A DNA stretch of 64,000 nucleotides from Bifidobacterium colobi (GCF_018555455.1 NZ_JAFEJU010000008.1:1-64000); one strand, 5' to 3'. Numbered from the stretch's first letter, positions 44,313-54,776 are shown. Numbers and translations: made by a program. Notes: a model not told the origin generated them from the sequence alone.

Positions 44313-45530
44313 CTACACATTCTGACGGGATTGCTTTATTTGGGGCTGGCATCGCATAAGTCCCACAACAAGTCCTGCCGCGGCCAGACACATGACCATG
44401 GAGGAGCCGCCGGCGGAGACGAATGGCATCGGCACGCCCAGCACCGGGAACACGCCCACAACTACACCGATGTTGACCATCGCCTGACCGACCAGCCAGA
44501 TGGTTACGCACATCAGCACCATCGTCACATACCGGTCGGTGACCTGCAATGCCACAGCGATCATGCACCATGCCAGAATCGCGAAGAAGACGATCACGAT
44601 CAGGCAGCCGACGAATCCGGTTTCCTCACCGATGATGGCGAAAATGAAATCGTTGTGCGCGGCAGGCAGATAATTCCATTTCTCTCGGGAGTTGCCGATA
44701 CCCACGCCGAGGAATCCGCCCGAGGCTATCGCGTACTTCGCATGCATGGACTGGTAGCAGACCGTTTGCGCGTCCGCAGCAGAGCAATCACCATACGTGG
44801 CGAGAATACGGCGCAGACGATTGGGGCTGGACACGGCCAGTGCCACGACTCCGGCAACGGCGATGATCGTGCCGATGATCATCCATTTTTTCGGAAAATC
44901 AGACACAAGGAACGCCGCATAACCGATGAACAGCAGAATCATGCAGGTTCCCAAATCCTTGCCTGCAATCACTGCAATCAAACCCAGTACGTACAACCCC
45001 AAGGGCGCGGCATAGGCTTTCAATCCTTCTTTCGCATACCGTTTGTTGCGCGCATGCAATGCGCCAGGCAGCCAAATGCATACCACGAACTTCATGAATT
45101 CCGCAGGCTGGATGGTGGTGAAACCAAGATTCAGCCAACCGCGGTTACCGTAGACATCAAGTCCCAAAGGTGTAAGCGTCAACGCCTGAATCAGGATCGC
45201 GCCAATCATCATCCATGGGCAGATGCGCTTCCATCCTTGAATCGGCACCAGCATGGCAACAAAACCGAATACCAGACCGATGGCGCAGAACGCGCCTTGC
45301 GAAGCCAATTTGAGGAATGGCGAGACACCTTGAGCCGCCATGGATACGGTGGAGCTGGAGAACACCATGATCACGCCGAAACAGGTCAAGCCCACTACTG
45401 CCATGCGGAAACCGTGATAGCACCACACCGGGTTCAGCAGGCTTCGCCACCCGGTGTAATCGGTGACCGTCAATGGCGGTGTCGCCTTGGAGGCACGCAC
45501 GCGGCGTGCTGGAGAATCATTGGATGCCAT
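44313..45530 (-). CDS. ftsW: Peptidoglycan glycosyltransferase FtsW
   Basis: FtsW polymerises lipid II at the division septum together with its partner PBP. The 405-residue protein has ten membrane helices and the SEDS pattern: [33 protein letters not shown], the [26 protein letters not shown] loop and [17 protein letters not shown]. The ATG at 45530 follows GGAGCGAGG and overlaps murD by 14 bases. The open frame upstream to 45674 is unlikely to be used. Confidence 0.95.
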   Translation of the reverse strand: MASNDSPARRVRASKATPPLTVTDYTGWRSLLNPVWCYHGFRMAVVGLTCFGVIMVFSSSTVSMAAQGVSPFLKLASQGAFCAIGLVFGFVAMLVPIQGWKRICPWMMIGAILIQALTLTPLGLDVYGNRGWLNLGFTTIQPAEFMKFVVCIWLPGALHARNKRYAKEGLKAYAAPLGLYVLGLIAVIAGKDLGTCMILLFIGYAAFLVSDFPKKWMIIGTIIAVAGVVALAVSSPNRLRRILATYGDCSAADAQTVCYQSMHAKYAIASGGFLGVGIGNSREKWNYLPAAHNDFIFAIIGEETGFVGCLIVIVFFAILAWCMIAVALQVTDRYVTMVLMCVTIWLVGQAMVNIGVVVGVFPVLGVPMPFVSAGGSSMVMCLAAAGLVVGLMRCQPQIKQSRQNV

Positions 45531-46962
45531 GCACCTCGCTCCAAGCTTTAGCAGCCGAAGCGAACTGGTTGCCGCGGTCCGCATAGGATTTGAACTGATC
45601 CATGGATGCGCAAGCCGGAGCCATAAGCACCACGTCGCCCGCGGTGGCGTACTGTCCGCATGCTTCAACCGCACGCTCCATTACCGTGGTCTTATCCTCG
45701 GGATCAATGAAGGTCACGGGAATCTCCGGTGCCTCGCTGGCGAATGCCTCGCGCATCGGTTCCTGATCAACGCCGATAATAACGGCCGCCTTGATGGTGT
45801 TCGCCTGATCGTGAACCAGCTGCTCGAAACGGCTGCCCTTGGCAAGGCCGCCGGCAATCCACACCACGGATTTCGCCGGGAAACTGGACAGCGACGCGTT
45901 CGCCGCATGGCCATTGGTTGCTTTGGAATCATCCACGAATCGAATGCTGCCGCCGTCGACCTTGGCCTCAGCGACTGTTTCGATGCGGTGACCGCCCGGT
46001 TTGAACGACTTCAACGCCTGCAACGCGGTTGCAGTATCCGCACCCAGGCCGAGCACCAGAGCCAGAGCCGTCAACGCATCAGCCACCAGATGCGGGTACA
46101 AGGTGCCGTCCGGCTCCATCAGATGCGTGAAGTCGGCAATAGGAGCCAGCTTCACCGCCTCGCCAGCGGTACCGGAAACCAGACCGCTGTTGTCTACGAT
46201 AAAGCCGTCCGCAATGCCGATCTCCCCCGCCTGCGGCTCAGCCAAAGTGAATCCGACTTTGCGGCATCCCTCCGCAGTTTGTGCTGCCTTCGCCAAGGCG
46301 CTCACCGTGGCATCCTGGGCATTGTAGACCACGACGCGTTTGGCGTTATGGAACACCTTGGATTTATCGGCGGCGTAGTTCTCACGGCCGCCATGCCAAT
46401 CCAAGTGGTCATCGGCGATATTGGTAATCGCCGCACAATCCAGCTCAAGTGAATCGGTGAAGTGCAGCTGGAACGAGCTCAGTTCAACGCACAACACGTC
46501 ATGTTGCGGATTGGTGGCGCATCGTGACAGGCTCATGGACATGTCGCCTGATGCGATGTTTCCAGCAGTAGGCGCATCCAAGCCGCATGCGGACAGCATT
46601 TCCGAGGTCATCTCGGTAGTGGAGGTCTTACCGTTCGTGCCCGTGATGCCAATCCATGGTGCCGGCTTGCCTGTGCGTTGATTATCCACGCGCAGTCGCC
46701 ATGCGAACTCGACCTCGCTCATCACCGGAATGCCGCGGCGCTGCGCTTCGAGAATGAATGGCGTACGCGGATTGAAAACTGGAGAGGCCATGACATAATC
46801 CACATGATCCCAGTCCACGTCCGCGAACGAGTGCAGATCCGCCTCCGGTTTGCGTTCATCGACACCAATCACATGGGCGCCGCGCTCCTTCAGCACTTCG
46901 GCCAACGACGTGCCAGACACTCCCAGTCCGGCGATGACCACTGTCGTATCGTTTACTTGCAT
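45517..46962 (-). CDS. murD: UDP-N-acetylmuramoylalanine--D-glutamate ligase
   Basis: MurD adds D-glutamate to UDP-MurNAc-L-Ala. The 481-residue protein has [17 protein letters not shown] near 8, the P-loop [14 protein letters not shown] near 115, [24 protein letters not shown] and [20 protein letters not shown] precedes two adjacent ATG codons, and the second (46962) has the better spacing. It lies between mraY and ftsW. Confidence 0.96.
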   Translation of the reverse strand: MQVNDTTVVIAGLGVSGTSLAEVLKERGAHVIGVDERKPEADLHSFADVDWDHVDYVMASPVFNPRTPFILEAQRRGIPVMSEVEFAWRLRVDNQRTGKPAPWIGITGTNGKTSTTEMTSEMLSACGLDAPTAGNIASGDMSMSLSRCATNPQHDVLCVELSSFQLHFTDSLELDCAAITNIADDHLDWHGGRENYAADKSKVFHNAKRVVVYNAQDATVSALAKAAQTAEGCRKVGFTLAEPQAGEIGIADGFIVDNSGLVSGTAGEAVKLAPIADFTHLMEPDGTLYPHLVADALTALALVLGLGADTATALQALKSFKPGGHRIETVAEAKVDGGSIRFVDDSKATNGHAANASLSSFPAKSVVWIAGGLAKGSRFEQLVHDQANTIKAAVIIGVDQEPMREAFASEAPEIPVTFIDPEDKTTVMERAVEACGQYATAGDVVLMAPACASMDQFKSYADRGNQFASAAKAWSEVHGIQ

Positions 46963-47080
46963 CATTCCTCCCGTATATGTCTCACAGGCGAGGATAGGCC
47001 GCCCACGTTTCCCTCACGCGCGCAACCAGCACGTTCTTACGATTGTGCGCGCCACATATGTCATCCGATCGGCTTGCCGA

Positions 47081-48187
47081 TTAGCTGAAGAGCAGGCCGG
47101 ATCGGGTGACCCAGTCACCGTAGAACACGGTAAGCGCCAACAGCACGAACAGCAGTTCGATCATCCAAAAACGAACCACCACTTTGGTTTCGGTCCACCC
47201 CTGCAATTCGAAATGGTGGTGAATCGGCGCCATTTTGAATACGCGCTTGTGCGTCATCTTGAAGTAACCCACCTGAATCACGTCGCTCATCGCTTCCATG
47301 ACGTACAAACCACCCAGAATCACCGCCAGGAACTCGGTGTGCGTGGCGATGGACATGGCGGCGAACAGACCACCCAATGCCAGTGAACCGGTGTCGCCCA
47401 TGAAGATGGATGCGGGATTCGAGTTGTACCACAGGAATCCGAAGCAGGCCACGGCGGCGCAGATGGCGATAATCGTCAGATCGAGCGGATCGGATACGGC
47501 GTACGAATAGCCTTCGTGGCCGCCTCCCCTGATGTGGTAGCTTTCCCAGAACGCGATGACGCCGAAACCGGTGAATGAGATCATCGAGGAGCCGGCAGCC
47601 AAGCCGTCCAAACCATCAGTGAGATTGACGGCGTTGGTCCATGCGGTCATCAGGAAATTCACCCAGATCACAAAGAGGATGATTGCCACTGCGCGGCCGG
47701 CGAAGTCGAAGCTGAAGAACGGCTTTTCGATGAAGCTCATGCCCGGCTGTGCGCTGGGGAATCCCGACTTGGTAGGAATAATCAGCGCCAGCACCGCGTA
47801 GATGGTGGCGAAGATGAACTGTCCGATGAACTTGCCGCTTACGCTCAGACCCTCGTTCTGCTTCTTACGCACCTTGGCGAAATCATCAATGAATCCGAGC
47901 ACGCCCATCGACAGCATGGCGAACAGCACCAGCACCGCGGACCAGGACGGCACCTCACCCGAGTGCAAATATCGGTACAGTGCCGAGGAACCCCAGCCCA
48001 GCAGGATGGCCAGATTGATGACCACGCCGCCCAGGGTCGGTGTGCCACGTTTCACCAGATGAGATTGAGGCCCATCCTGACGAATGTACTGGCCATAGTG
48101 CAGCTTATGCACCAGTCGAATCAGCATCGGCGTGCCCACCAAAGTGACGAGCAACGACACCAGCATTCCAATTATCAGAGCAATCAC
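47081..48187 (-). CDS. mraY: Phospho-N-acetylmuramoyl-pentapeptide transferase
   Basis: MraY moves phospho-MurNAc-pentapeptide to undecaprenyl phosphate, giving lipid I. The 368-residue membrane protein has about ten helices and the motifs KRGTPTLGGVV near 46, DDFAKVRKKQNEGLS near 103, NAVNLTDGLDGLAAG near 190 and MAPIHHHFELQGW near 320. The GTG at 48187 after GAGGAG is the likely start, with MraY similarity beginning exactly there. A longer frame to 48256 encodes unrelated residues. Confidence 0.95.
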   Translation of the reverse strand: MIALIIGMLVSLLVTLVGTPMLIRLVHKLHYGQYIRQDGPQSHLVKRGTPTLGGVVINLAILLGWGSSALYRYLHSGEVPSWSAVLVLFAMLSMGVLGFIDDFAKVRKKQNEGLSVSGKFIGQFIFATIYAVLALIIPTKSGFPSAQPGMSFIEKPFFSFDFAGRAVAIILFVIWVNFLMTAWTNAVNLTDGLDGLAAGSSMISFTGFGVIAFWESYHIRGGGHEGYSYAVSDPLDLTIIAICAAVACFGFLWYNSNPASIFMGDTGSLALGGLFAAMSIATHTEFLAVILGGLYVMEAMSDVIQVGYFKMTHKRVFKMAPIHHHFELQGWTETKVVVRFWMIELLFVLLALTVFYGDWVTRSGLLFS

Positions 48188-48227
48188 GGACGGTTCTTCT
48201 CCTCGTATCGGTGTAGTACAACGCCTA

Positions 48228-49676
48228 TTATTTCGACCAACGCTCCGCAAGCGCACTCAGGCCTGAAGCATGCGAACCTTTGAGCAGCACCACGGTATCC
48301 GGATGGCTGGCAGCCATGGCAAGAACCAGTTGCTCAGCTCGATCGATGTTCTCAACACAGTCTACTGAAACCCCGCCCGCTTGCGAGGCGCCCCGAGCCA
48401 AAGCCTGAGCCATATCATGCAGATGCGAATCCGTATCCGAGCCCACTGCGATGATGGCATCCAGACCAAGTCCCGCGGCAAAACGGCCTACCTCTTCATG
48501 CAATTCGGTTTCACTGCCGCCGAGTTCCAACATGGCACCCAGCAACGCCACGCGGAATGGGGTGCCGCCATCCTGCGGCCGCCACGCTTCCAGTCCTTCC
48601 AACCCGGCCTTCATGGAATCGGGATTGGCGTTGAATGAATCATCAATCAGGGTGAACTGCGCCTCTCCACGGCTGACTTCGGACAGCGCCATGCGATGCG
48701 GGCTGATGGCATGCTTGGCTGCAAGCACCTCGGCAATGCGTTCCGGCTTCATGCCATAGCGCAATGCCACGGTGGCGGCTGCCAGCGCGTTCATCACGTT
48801 ATGGATACCGGGAATTCCCAAGTGCACGCGCGTGTGATGACCTTCGGTATCTTCCAGCGTGAACTGCGCATGATCGGCCGAATCAGCAGTGATGTCCAGC
48901 GCTTTCACCCCGGGCGTGCGATCGTTGTCTTTACCGAACCACAGCATACCGTTGGGTGCCAGAGGAGCCATGGAGGCCACATACTCATCGTCTCCGTTGA
49001 GCACGGCGACGCCGTCGGGCAGCAGTCCGGTCACAATCTCGCTTTTGGCTTGGGCGATGCGTTCACGTGAGCCGAATTCACCAAGATGCGCCACGCCCAC
49101 TTTCAGCACCACGGCGGTGTTCGGCGGCGCAATCTGAGTCAGGCGAGCGATCTCGCCCACATGGTTGGCTCCCATCTCCGCCACGAAGAAACGGGTGTCG
49201 GCATCGATGTTGAGCGCGGTCAGCGGCAGACCGATCTCATTATTGAACGAACCAATCGGAGCCACGGTGGGGCCGAGCGTGGACATCAGCGCGCTCAGCA
49301 GATCCTTGGTTGTGGTTTTGCCCACGGAACCGGTCAGACCGATGATATCGAAATCACCGGGCAGTTCACGCCTGCGCTCAATATTGTGCTTGGCCAGCGC
49401 GCCCAGTGCGGCAACGGTATCATCTACCACAATCTGCGCGATGCCTGCCGCCGGCACCTCATGATCGACGATGGCTGCAACCGCACCTTGCTGCGCTACT
49501 TTGGCCACAAAATCATGCCCGTCAACGCGTTCGCCTTTGATAGCCACGAACACCGATCCTTCACCGGCCTGGCGAGAGTCGCTCACCGTATTCGTGGCTG
49601 TACTGGACTGTGTTTCGCCTGCAATAAGGCTGCCGCCTACCGCCTTGGCAATCTCCTCCACACTCATTGGAACCAT
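48228..49676 (-). CDS. murF: UDP-N-acetylmuramoyl-tripeptide--D-Ala-D-Ala ligase
   Basis: MurF adds D-Ala-D-Ala to the UDP-MurNAc-tripeptide. The 482-residue protein shows VSDSRQAGEGSVFVAIKG near 31, the P-loop GLTGSVGKTTTKDLL near 117, EMGANHVGEIARL near 168, NGDDEY and the C-terminal IDDSFNANPDSM. AAGGAG lies 11 bases before the ATG. It directly follows the degenerate murE-like gene. Confidence 0.96.
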   Translation of the reverse strand: MVPMSVEEIAKAVGGSLIAGETQSSTATNTVSDSRQAGEGSVFVAIKGERVDGHDFVAKVAQQGAVAAIVDHEVPAAGIAQIVVDDTVAALGALAKHNIERRRELPGDFDIIGLTGSVGKTTTKDLLSALMSTLGPTVAPIGSFNNEIGLPLTALNIDADTRFFVAEMGANHVGEIARLTQIAPPNTAVVLKVGVAHLGEFGSRERIAQAKSEIVTGLLPDGVAVLNGDDEYVASMAPLAPNGMLWFGKDNDRTPGVKALDITADSADHAQFTLEDTEGHHTRVHLGIPGIHNVMNALAAATVALRYGMKPERIAEVLAAKHAISPHRMALSEVSRGEAQFTLIDDSFNANPDSMKAGLEGLEAWRPQDGGTPFRVALLGAMLELGGSETELHEEVGRFAAGLGLDAIIAVGSDTDSHLHDMAQALARGASQAGGVSVDCVENIDRAEQLVLAMAASHPDTVVLLKGSHASGLSALAERWSK

Positions 49677-49716
49677 TTGTTATGCCTCTCCTTGTTGTCG
49701 TCCAGCAGCCGGCCAA

Positions 49717-50586
49717 TCAATTCAGATTATTGGCTACGCGCAGCGCGCTTCTCACATTGTTCTTACGGACCCCTGCGGCAAGCACCATGGCGATGGCCAA
49801 TGACATATGCCTCATACGAATCGGGTCGAACGCCACTGGGGATTCCATGGCGAGTTCGTTGGATTCCGCGTTGGTCACGGTCAGCGCAAGATCCCGATCG
49901 GCCACGAAGCCGTATCGCATGCGCAATGCGGACACATCCTGACCAATGATTTCATGGTCGCTGCCGATCACGTCCACGTTGACCGATTCCAGCGCATGAT
50001 TGGTGATGGTGGCGGCATTCATGGCGATGATCACGGCCGCCACACCATCCTCAGCGCATACTGCCAACGTACGCTGCATGTCAATCACACCCAGTGGATA
50101 GGTGAGGTTCAGCGCCCTGGTCATCGATGTGGAACCATTGGCGCTGATCACCGCAACCGGATTGCCCAGCATGTGCAGGAAATCGGCAAGCTGCGTCGCA
50201 TTGGCGTAGATATCCTCATCGTCATCACCACATACGGCGAAAACAGCCATCGAGTTCGTAGGAGATCCGGCAAGCGTCACCGCCATGTTGCCGAGCACAT
50301 GATCATTAATCTCACCGAACATCAGTGGAATATCCGCCGACGGGCACTGATGTTGGAGTGCGCGCGGGAGCAATGCCGCATAGGCTCCCGCTTGCACGGC
50401 ATGCTGGATGTCGGAAATACGGTTCCCGCAGATGAACAACGCTCCCGGACCGATACTGTCCAGGGAATCGCTCAACGAGGTGATGGTCACATCCGCAGCG
50501 AACTGCGGAACGATGTCAAAACCGTATTGTTCCGCCAGCATGCCTAACGTCATGCGCTGGGAGACGGATTCACTCACCGAACTCAT
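49717..50586 (-). CDS. Degenerate MurE-like protein in the murE position of the dcw cluster
   Basis: The 289-residue protein sits between ftsI and murF, exactly where murE normally lies. Its N-terminal third keeps the shape of the MurE substrate domain (ITSLSDSLDSIGPGALFICG..., IQHAVQAGAYAALLP). In the second domain the expected GTNGKTT loop is replaced by CGDDDEDIYAN, and the DHLD and carbamylated-lysine motifs and the whole C-terminal domain are absent. It cannot bind ATP in the usual way. The frame is intact and has AAAGG upstream, so it is not simply decaying. A structural or regulatory role is my inference. A complete MurE is encoded at 3900. Confidence 0.8.
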   Translation of the reverse strand: MSSVSESVSQRMTLGMLAEQYGFDIVPQFAADVTITSLSDSLDSIGPGALFICGNRISDIQHAVQAGAYAALLPRALQHQCPSADIPLMFGEINDHVLGNMAVTLAGSPTNSMAVFAVCGDDDEDIYANATQLADFLHMLGNPVAVISANGSTSMTRALNLTYPLGVIDMQRTLAVCAEDGVAAVIIAMNAATITNHALESVNVDVIGSDHEIIGQDVSALRMRYGFVADRDLALTVTNAESNELAMESPVAFDPIRMRHMSLAIAMVLAAGVRKNNVRSALRVANNLN

Positions 50587-50626
50587 AGGCTATTGCCTTT
50601 CTTCCATGGTTGCCGTCATCTCATTA

Positions 50627-52432
50627 TCACCAAGTGACTGGAATAGCATCTTTACGAGGACTGGAAACCGGCACCTCATATTTCTGCATAAGGAACTCAC
50701 AAATCTGCGCGGAGACCGGGCCTGCGGTAAGACCACCGTAGACGCCCTGGGGATCCTTCATGGCCACGGTGACGGCGAATCGCGGATTGTCGGCCGGGAT
50801 CACCACCGAATAGTCGGATACGATGGAGGTCAGCGCTCCCGTGGGCCCGGCCACCTGGGCGGTACCGGATTTGGCTGCCATACGGTAGCCATCGACTTTC
50901 ACGAATTTGCTGTAGCCTTCCGACACGGATTCCATCGCGTTCATCATGTCCGAAGCCACCTGCTCATCCACCACGCGAGTGCCTTGCTTCTTCTTGACCT
51001 CGGTGGTCTTGCCACTGCTGTCGGTGGTGGACTTGATGATGGACTGCTGTTCGCGCACGCCCTTATTGGCAAGGGTGGCGGCAACATTGTTGAGCTGCAG
51101 AATGTTCACGGTGTAGCCCTGACCAAACAGCACAGTGTTGCGCGTACGCAAATCCCAAGATGACGGAGAGGTCAGCACACCGCTGGATTCGCCCGGCAAA
51201 TCAAGTCCGGTGTACTGGCCGATGCCGAACTTGGTCATGTATTCGTACCGCTGTTCATCGGTATAGCCTTTGCCGGCGATCACCATGCCGATGTTGGAGG
51301 ACTGCTGGAGAATGCCGGCGAGCGTCCAACGCATATTGCCGTGATCGAAGGAATCCTTGAAGGTCTGCCCGTCCTCGGTCACCGAATTCGGCACAGTGAA
51401 CTGATCGGTCATTTTATGCAGACCGGTCTGTAGGTAACCTGCCTCGGAAATGAGCTTGCCCACCGAACCAGGCTCGAACGTTTCGGACACCGCGCGGGAT
51501 GAGCCCAGCTTGGCTTCATTGGTACCGGCTTCGACCTCGTCGCTATCGGCGAGCGCAAGAATCTCGCCGGTCTGCACATCCTGCACCACGCCGATAACCC
51601 AGCTGGCGCCATACTTGGACTTGGCGTCCTTGAGGATCTTCTTGACATACCACTGCACGTCGCGGTCGATGGTGAGGTTCACATCGGAGCCGTCTTTGGC
51701 GGCCACCGATTCGGTCATCGTACCGGGGATTTCCTCACCGCCGTAATTGCCGCGCTGGTAGGTCTGATGCCCATCGGTGCCGGTGAGCACTTTGTTCTCC
51801 GATAGTTCGATACCGGCGACTCCGGTACCTTCGTCATTGACGCCGCCCAGGAGCGAACCCATCAAATCACCATCGGAGTAGATGCGTTCGCTGCTGAGTT
51901 CTCCCCAGACGATGCCACCCAAGTTGAGATTGTCGATGCTGCGCTTGACCTGCGGGGTCACGTCCTTTTTCAATACGACATACTGGCCGCTTACCGACAG
52001 GTCCGCGCCCAGTTCCATAGCGCTCATATCCAGGGCTTTGGCGAGCAGACGGCCAACGGCTGCCGCGCCGGTTGCGCCCACAGGCTTGCCGTCGATCTGA
52101 TGGCAGTAGTCCTGATTGTTCTTATTGCAATCGATTGGTGTGAATTCCTGTGCTGCTTCAGGATTGGCGACAATGGTGTAGCGTTCCACGCTCTGTGCCA
52201 GCACAGTGCCGTTGGAATCCAGAATGCGCCCGCGCTTGGCACTCAACGTGATCGTCGAGGTACGCGATGCCGTGGCGGCCTGAGCCATCTGTCGGCCATC
52301 GATCAGCTGGATGGAGGCAAGCTTGACCAGGCACATGGAAGCCACCAGTGCCAGAGCCACGCCAATGCTGATGCATTTGAACGCAAACGTCTTGGCTTTG
52401 GCGAAATTGATGATGCGGTTGACTAGGTTCAC
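50627..52432 (-). CDS. ftsI: Septal peptidoglycan transpeptidase FtsI (class B PBP)
   Basis: This is the class B penicillin-binding protein of the divisome, partner of FtsW. The 601-residue protein has one N-terminal membrane helix (residues 17-37), a PBP dimerisation domain (AKRGRILDSNGTVLAQS) and a transpeptidase domain with SVGK (active serine in FEPGSVGKL), SSN in LQQSSNIGMV and KSGT in AAKSGTAQVAG. It starts with GTG overlapping the ftsL stop (GTGA). No PASTA domain is seen. Confidence 0.94.
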   Translation of the reverse strand: MNLVNRIINFAKAKTFAFKCISIGVALALVASMCLVKLASIQLIDGRQMAQAATASRTSTITLSAKRGRILDSNGTVLAQSVERYTIVANPEAAQEFTPIDCNKNNQDYCHQIDGKPVGATGAAAVGRLLAKALDMSAMELGADLSVSGQYVVLKKDVTPQVKRSIDNLNLGGIVWGELSSERIYSDGDLMGSLLGGVNDEGTGVAGIELSENKVLTGTDGHQTYQRGNYGGEEIPGTMTESVAAKDGSDVNLTIDRDVQWYVKKILKDAKSKYGASWVIGVVQDVQTGEILALADSDEVEAGTNEAKLGSSRAVSETFEPGSVGKLISEAGYLQTGLHKMTDQFTVPNSVTEDGQTFKDSFDHGNMRWTLAGILQQSSNIGMVIAGKGYTDEQRYEYMTKFGIGQYTGLDLPGESSGVLTSPSSWDLRTRNTVLFGQGYTVNILQLNNVAATLANKGVREQQSIIKSTTDSSGKTTEVKKKQGTRVVDEQVASDMMNAMESVSEGYSKFVKVDGYRMAAKSGTAQVAGPTGALTSIVSDYSVVIPADNPRFAVTVAMKDPQGVYGGLTAGPVSAQICEFLMQKYEVPVSSPRKDAIPVTW

Positions 52433-52890
52433 TGTGTTCCGCCTTCCGTATCCTTCGGCTGCTGGTAGCCCTGCAGATCGATGGTCACCGCCCCGCCCTT
52501 GGAAACCATGCCCATTTCGGAGGCTTTGTCCGGCAGGGATGCCACGAGCTGGTCAAGCTTCGCCTGATCATCCTCGATGTCTTGGGTCAAGACGCTGATG
52601 TGCTGCTTGACCTGCGCCTCCTCGAAGGAATTCTGCACCATTTCGGTGCGCAGCATCAGCGCACCGATGAGGGTCGCGGCGAGGAATATTACCGCAGCGA
52701 CCACATGAACCATAGGAGCGGTGCGGGTGCGGGTCCATTCCATGAGACGGTTGAAGATGTTGCGGTCCTCGCTGCCATGGGGGTTGGTGATCACTCGCAA
52801 CTGCGGACGAGAACTCGCCTGCGGCTTGGCTTGGGGTCGCCCGGATACCGGAGTCGATCCGGATCGAATGCTGCGTGCCGTTGCCGCCAT
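52429..52890 (-). CDS. ftsL: FtsL-like divisome protein
   Basis: The 153-residue protein has a basic cytoplasmic tail with an RPQLRVI segment, one membrane helix near 62-81 (VHVVAAVIFLAATLIGALML), then a short heptad-like helix (EEAQVKQHISVLTQDIEDDQAKLDQL). This topology and its place between rsmH and ftsI identify it as FtsL, a family with low sequence conservation. GGAG precedes the ATG. Confidence 0.82.
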   Translation of the reverse strand: MAATARSIRSGSTPVSGRPQAKPQASSRPQLRVITNPHGSEDRNIFNRLMEWTRTRTAPMVHVVAAVIFLAATLIGALMLRTEMVQNSFEEAQVKQHISVLTQDIEDDQAKLDQLVASLPDKASEMGMVSKGGAVTIDLQGYQQPKDTEGGTQ

Positions 52891-52892
52891 AT

Positions 52893-53969
52893 TCAGTGTC
52901 TCCTCGAAGTATTGCGATGGGTATTGGATTGCTTGGTGTTGTGCCGCTGTGGCCTATCCGATTTGCCCGGATGCTCGGCCATGGTGGTGAATCGGCTGCG
53001 CCATCGATCAGGGATTTCACGGGTCAATTCCACGGCGCGCAAACGGACCGATGCGGAGCGCGGGTTGAACGCCTTCTCCTGTTCATCCGCCTTGATGGCC
53101 CCACGCGTAAGCTCTTTGAAGAACGGCTGGGCGTCCGGAGGAACGATCGGCATATCGGCCGGCGCGTCGATCTTGAGACCATGCCCCATGAAGGTTTTCA
53201 CGGTTTTGTCTTCCAACGAATGGTAGGACTCGACCACCAGTCGGCCACCGACGTTCAGCCGGTTGGCAGCTTGGGGCAGTGTGGATGCGAGTTTGGCCAG
53301 CTCACCGTTCACCTCGATGCGCAATGCTTGGAACACGCGTTTGGCCGGGTTTCCCGCAGGCCTATGCGCCTTGGGCACCACGCGTTCCACAAGCTGATTG
53401 AGCTGCCCGGTGGTGGTCAGCGGCTCCTTGGCACGGTCGGTTACGATAGCGCGCGCGATCTGGCGCGCGAAGCGTTCTTCACCGTATTCCTTGAAGATAC
53501 GAACCAGAGCGGCGGCATCGTACGTGGCGAGGATGCGTTCCGCCGTCAGCTCCTGACTCACGTCCATGCGCATGTCCAATGGCGCATCATGAGAGTAGGA
53601 GAATCCACGGTCAGCCTCATCGATCTGGAGGCTTGAAAGACCCAGATCCATGAACACGGCATCCACACGTGCCACACCAAGGTCCTCAAGCACTTGGTCG
53701 AGCTCGTTGAACGCGGCATGGACCGGGGTGAACCGTTCGGCCAGCCCCTCCTGCTCCATGCGCTTGGTGGCTAAAGCCAACGCCTCGCTGTCCCGGTCGA
53801 TGCCGATAAGACGAGCTTGTGGCGCCGCCTTGAGGAACGCGGTGGAGTGTCCGGCGAGCCCAAGCGTGCAATCCACGGCGACGGCCCCTTCGCGCTGCAA
53901 TGCCGGAGCCATCAGCTCAACACAATCTTCGAGCAGCACCGGCTGATGAATAGCAGTCAAATCAGTCAT
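52893..53969 (-). CDS. rsmH: 16S rRNA m4C1402 methyltransferase RsmH (MraW)
   Basis: RsmH N4-methylates C1402 of 16S rRNA using SAM. The 358-residue protein begins HQPVLLEDCVELM, then has DCTLGLAGHSTAFL (SAM motif near 34), GIDRDSEALALA, DLGLSSLQID, SHDAPLDMRMD and QALRIEVNGEL. The C-terminus carries a basic extension rich in Arg, His and Asn. Its ATG overlaps the mraZ stop by one base. Confidence 0.96.
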   Translation of the reverse strand: MTDLTAIHQPVLLEDCVELMAPALQREGAVAVDCTLGLAGHSTAFLKAAPQARLIGIDRDSEALALATKRMEQEGLAERFTPVHAAFNELDQVLEDLGVARVDAVFMDLGLSSLQIDEADRGFSYSHDAPLDMRMDVSQELTAERILATYDAAALVRIFKEYGEERFARQIARAIVTDRAKEPLTTTGQLNQLVERVVPKAHRPAGNPAKRVFQALRIEVNGELAKLASTLPQAANRLNVGGRLVVESYHSLEDKTVKTFMGHGLKIDAPADMPIVPPDAQPFFKELTRGAIKADEQEKAFNPRSASVRLRAVELTREIPDRWRSRFTTMAEHPGKSDRPQRHNTKQSNTHRNTSRRH

Positions 53970-54490
53970 TAGAACTCCATCTCCGGCAATACGTCATCGG
54001 CAATATCCGAGTAATCCTCTTCCTTCTGGGCCAGATAGGCCTCCCAGGCATCCTTGTTCCAGATTTCCGCGCGGGTTCCCACACCAATCACCACAATGTC
54101 GGAGCCGAGATTGGCGTAGTCGCGAAGCATCTGCGGCACCACCACGCGTCCCTGCTTGTCCGGCTCCTGATCCACAGCACCGGAGAGAAACACACGCAGG
54201 TATTCGCGCGCCGCTTTATTGCCCACCGATGTGCGCTGGATCTGGGCTGCGATACGGCGGAATTCGTCAAATGGCAGAAGGTACACGCAACGCTCCTGGC
54301 CTCGGGCCATAACCAGACCCGCGCCAAGCTGCGAACGGAATTTTGCGGGAAGCGCCACACGGCCTTTGGCATCGATTTTTGGAGTGTAGGTGCCCAGCAG
54401 CAGTGGCGGCAATCCGTTCAACAGGTCGGCGATACCCGTGGAGCCGCTGCCAGCCGCCTGCTCATCGTTTGCAGTCTGCGTATTGACCAT
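53969..54490 (-). CDS. mraZ: Transcriptional regulator MraZ
   Basis: MraZ is the first gene of the dcw cluster and represses its own operon. The 173-residue protein has two AbrB-like half domains, seen as GTYTPKIDAKGRVALPAKFR near 33-52 and EPDKQGRVVVPQMLRDYANLG near 108-128. AAGGAGGTGGAG precedes the ATG at 54490. Three spaced TGGGG repeats upstream match known MraZ targets. Confidence 0.95.
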   Translation of the reverse strand: MVNTQTANDEQAAGSGSTGIADLLNGLPPLLLGTYTPKIDAKGRVALPAKFRSQLGAGLVMARGQERCVYLLPFDEFRRIAAQIQRTSVGNKAAREYLRVFLSGAVDQEPDKQGRVVVPQMLRDYANLGSDIVVIGVGTRAEIWNKDAWEAYLAQKEEDYSDIADDVLPEMEF

Positions 54491-54550
54491 GGCTCCACCT
54501 CCTTATTTCGCGCGTTTGGGTACACTCCGGCCCACTGCTTCACCACTCTA

Positions 54551-54575
54551 CCCCACCTTTCCCCATTTTTCCCCA
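54551..54575 (-). promoter_or_regulatory. MraZ operator: three TGGGG repeats with 10-bp period
   Basis: On the minus strand TGGGG occurs at 54575-54571, 54565-54561 and 54555-54551, separated by 5-base spacers. MraZ is known to bind direct TGGG(N) repeats of this spacing in front of mraZ. Confidence 0.85.
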
Positions 54576-54776
54576 CTCAGACACAAATTGCTCACCCTTT
54601 TAGGGAGAATTCGCTGGAATACTGCGTGTCGGAGTCTTATCGCATACGTCAGCTGAATGGAATTCACCGGAAGTTCATCAACCATTGCGCGACCATCACC
54701 ACCCAGGTAGGGGGCGTGCGGTAGATTTGAATGCCTTAAAGTGTTGACCTCGAAAGAAATGGAAACGAAGAAGAGC

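Noticed and set aside
44295..45551. A 418-codon open frame antisense to ftsW
   Set aside because: His- and Gln-rich shadow of ftsW, without a ribosome site or recognisable domain.
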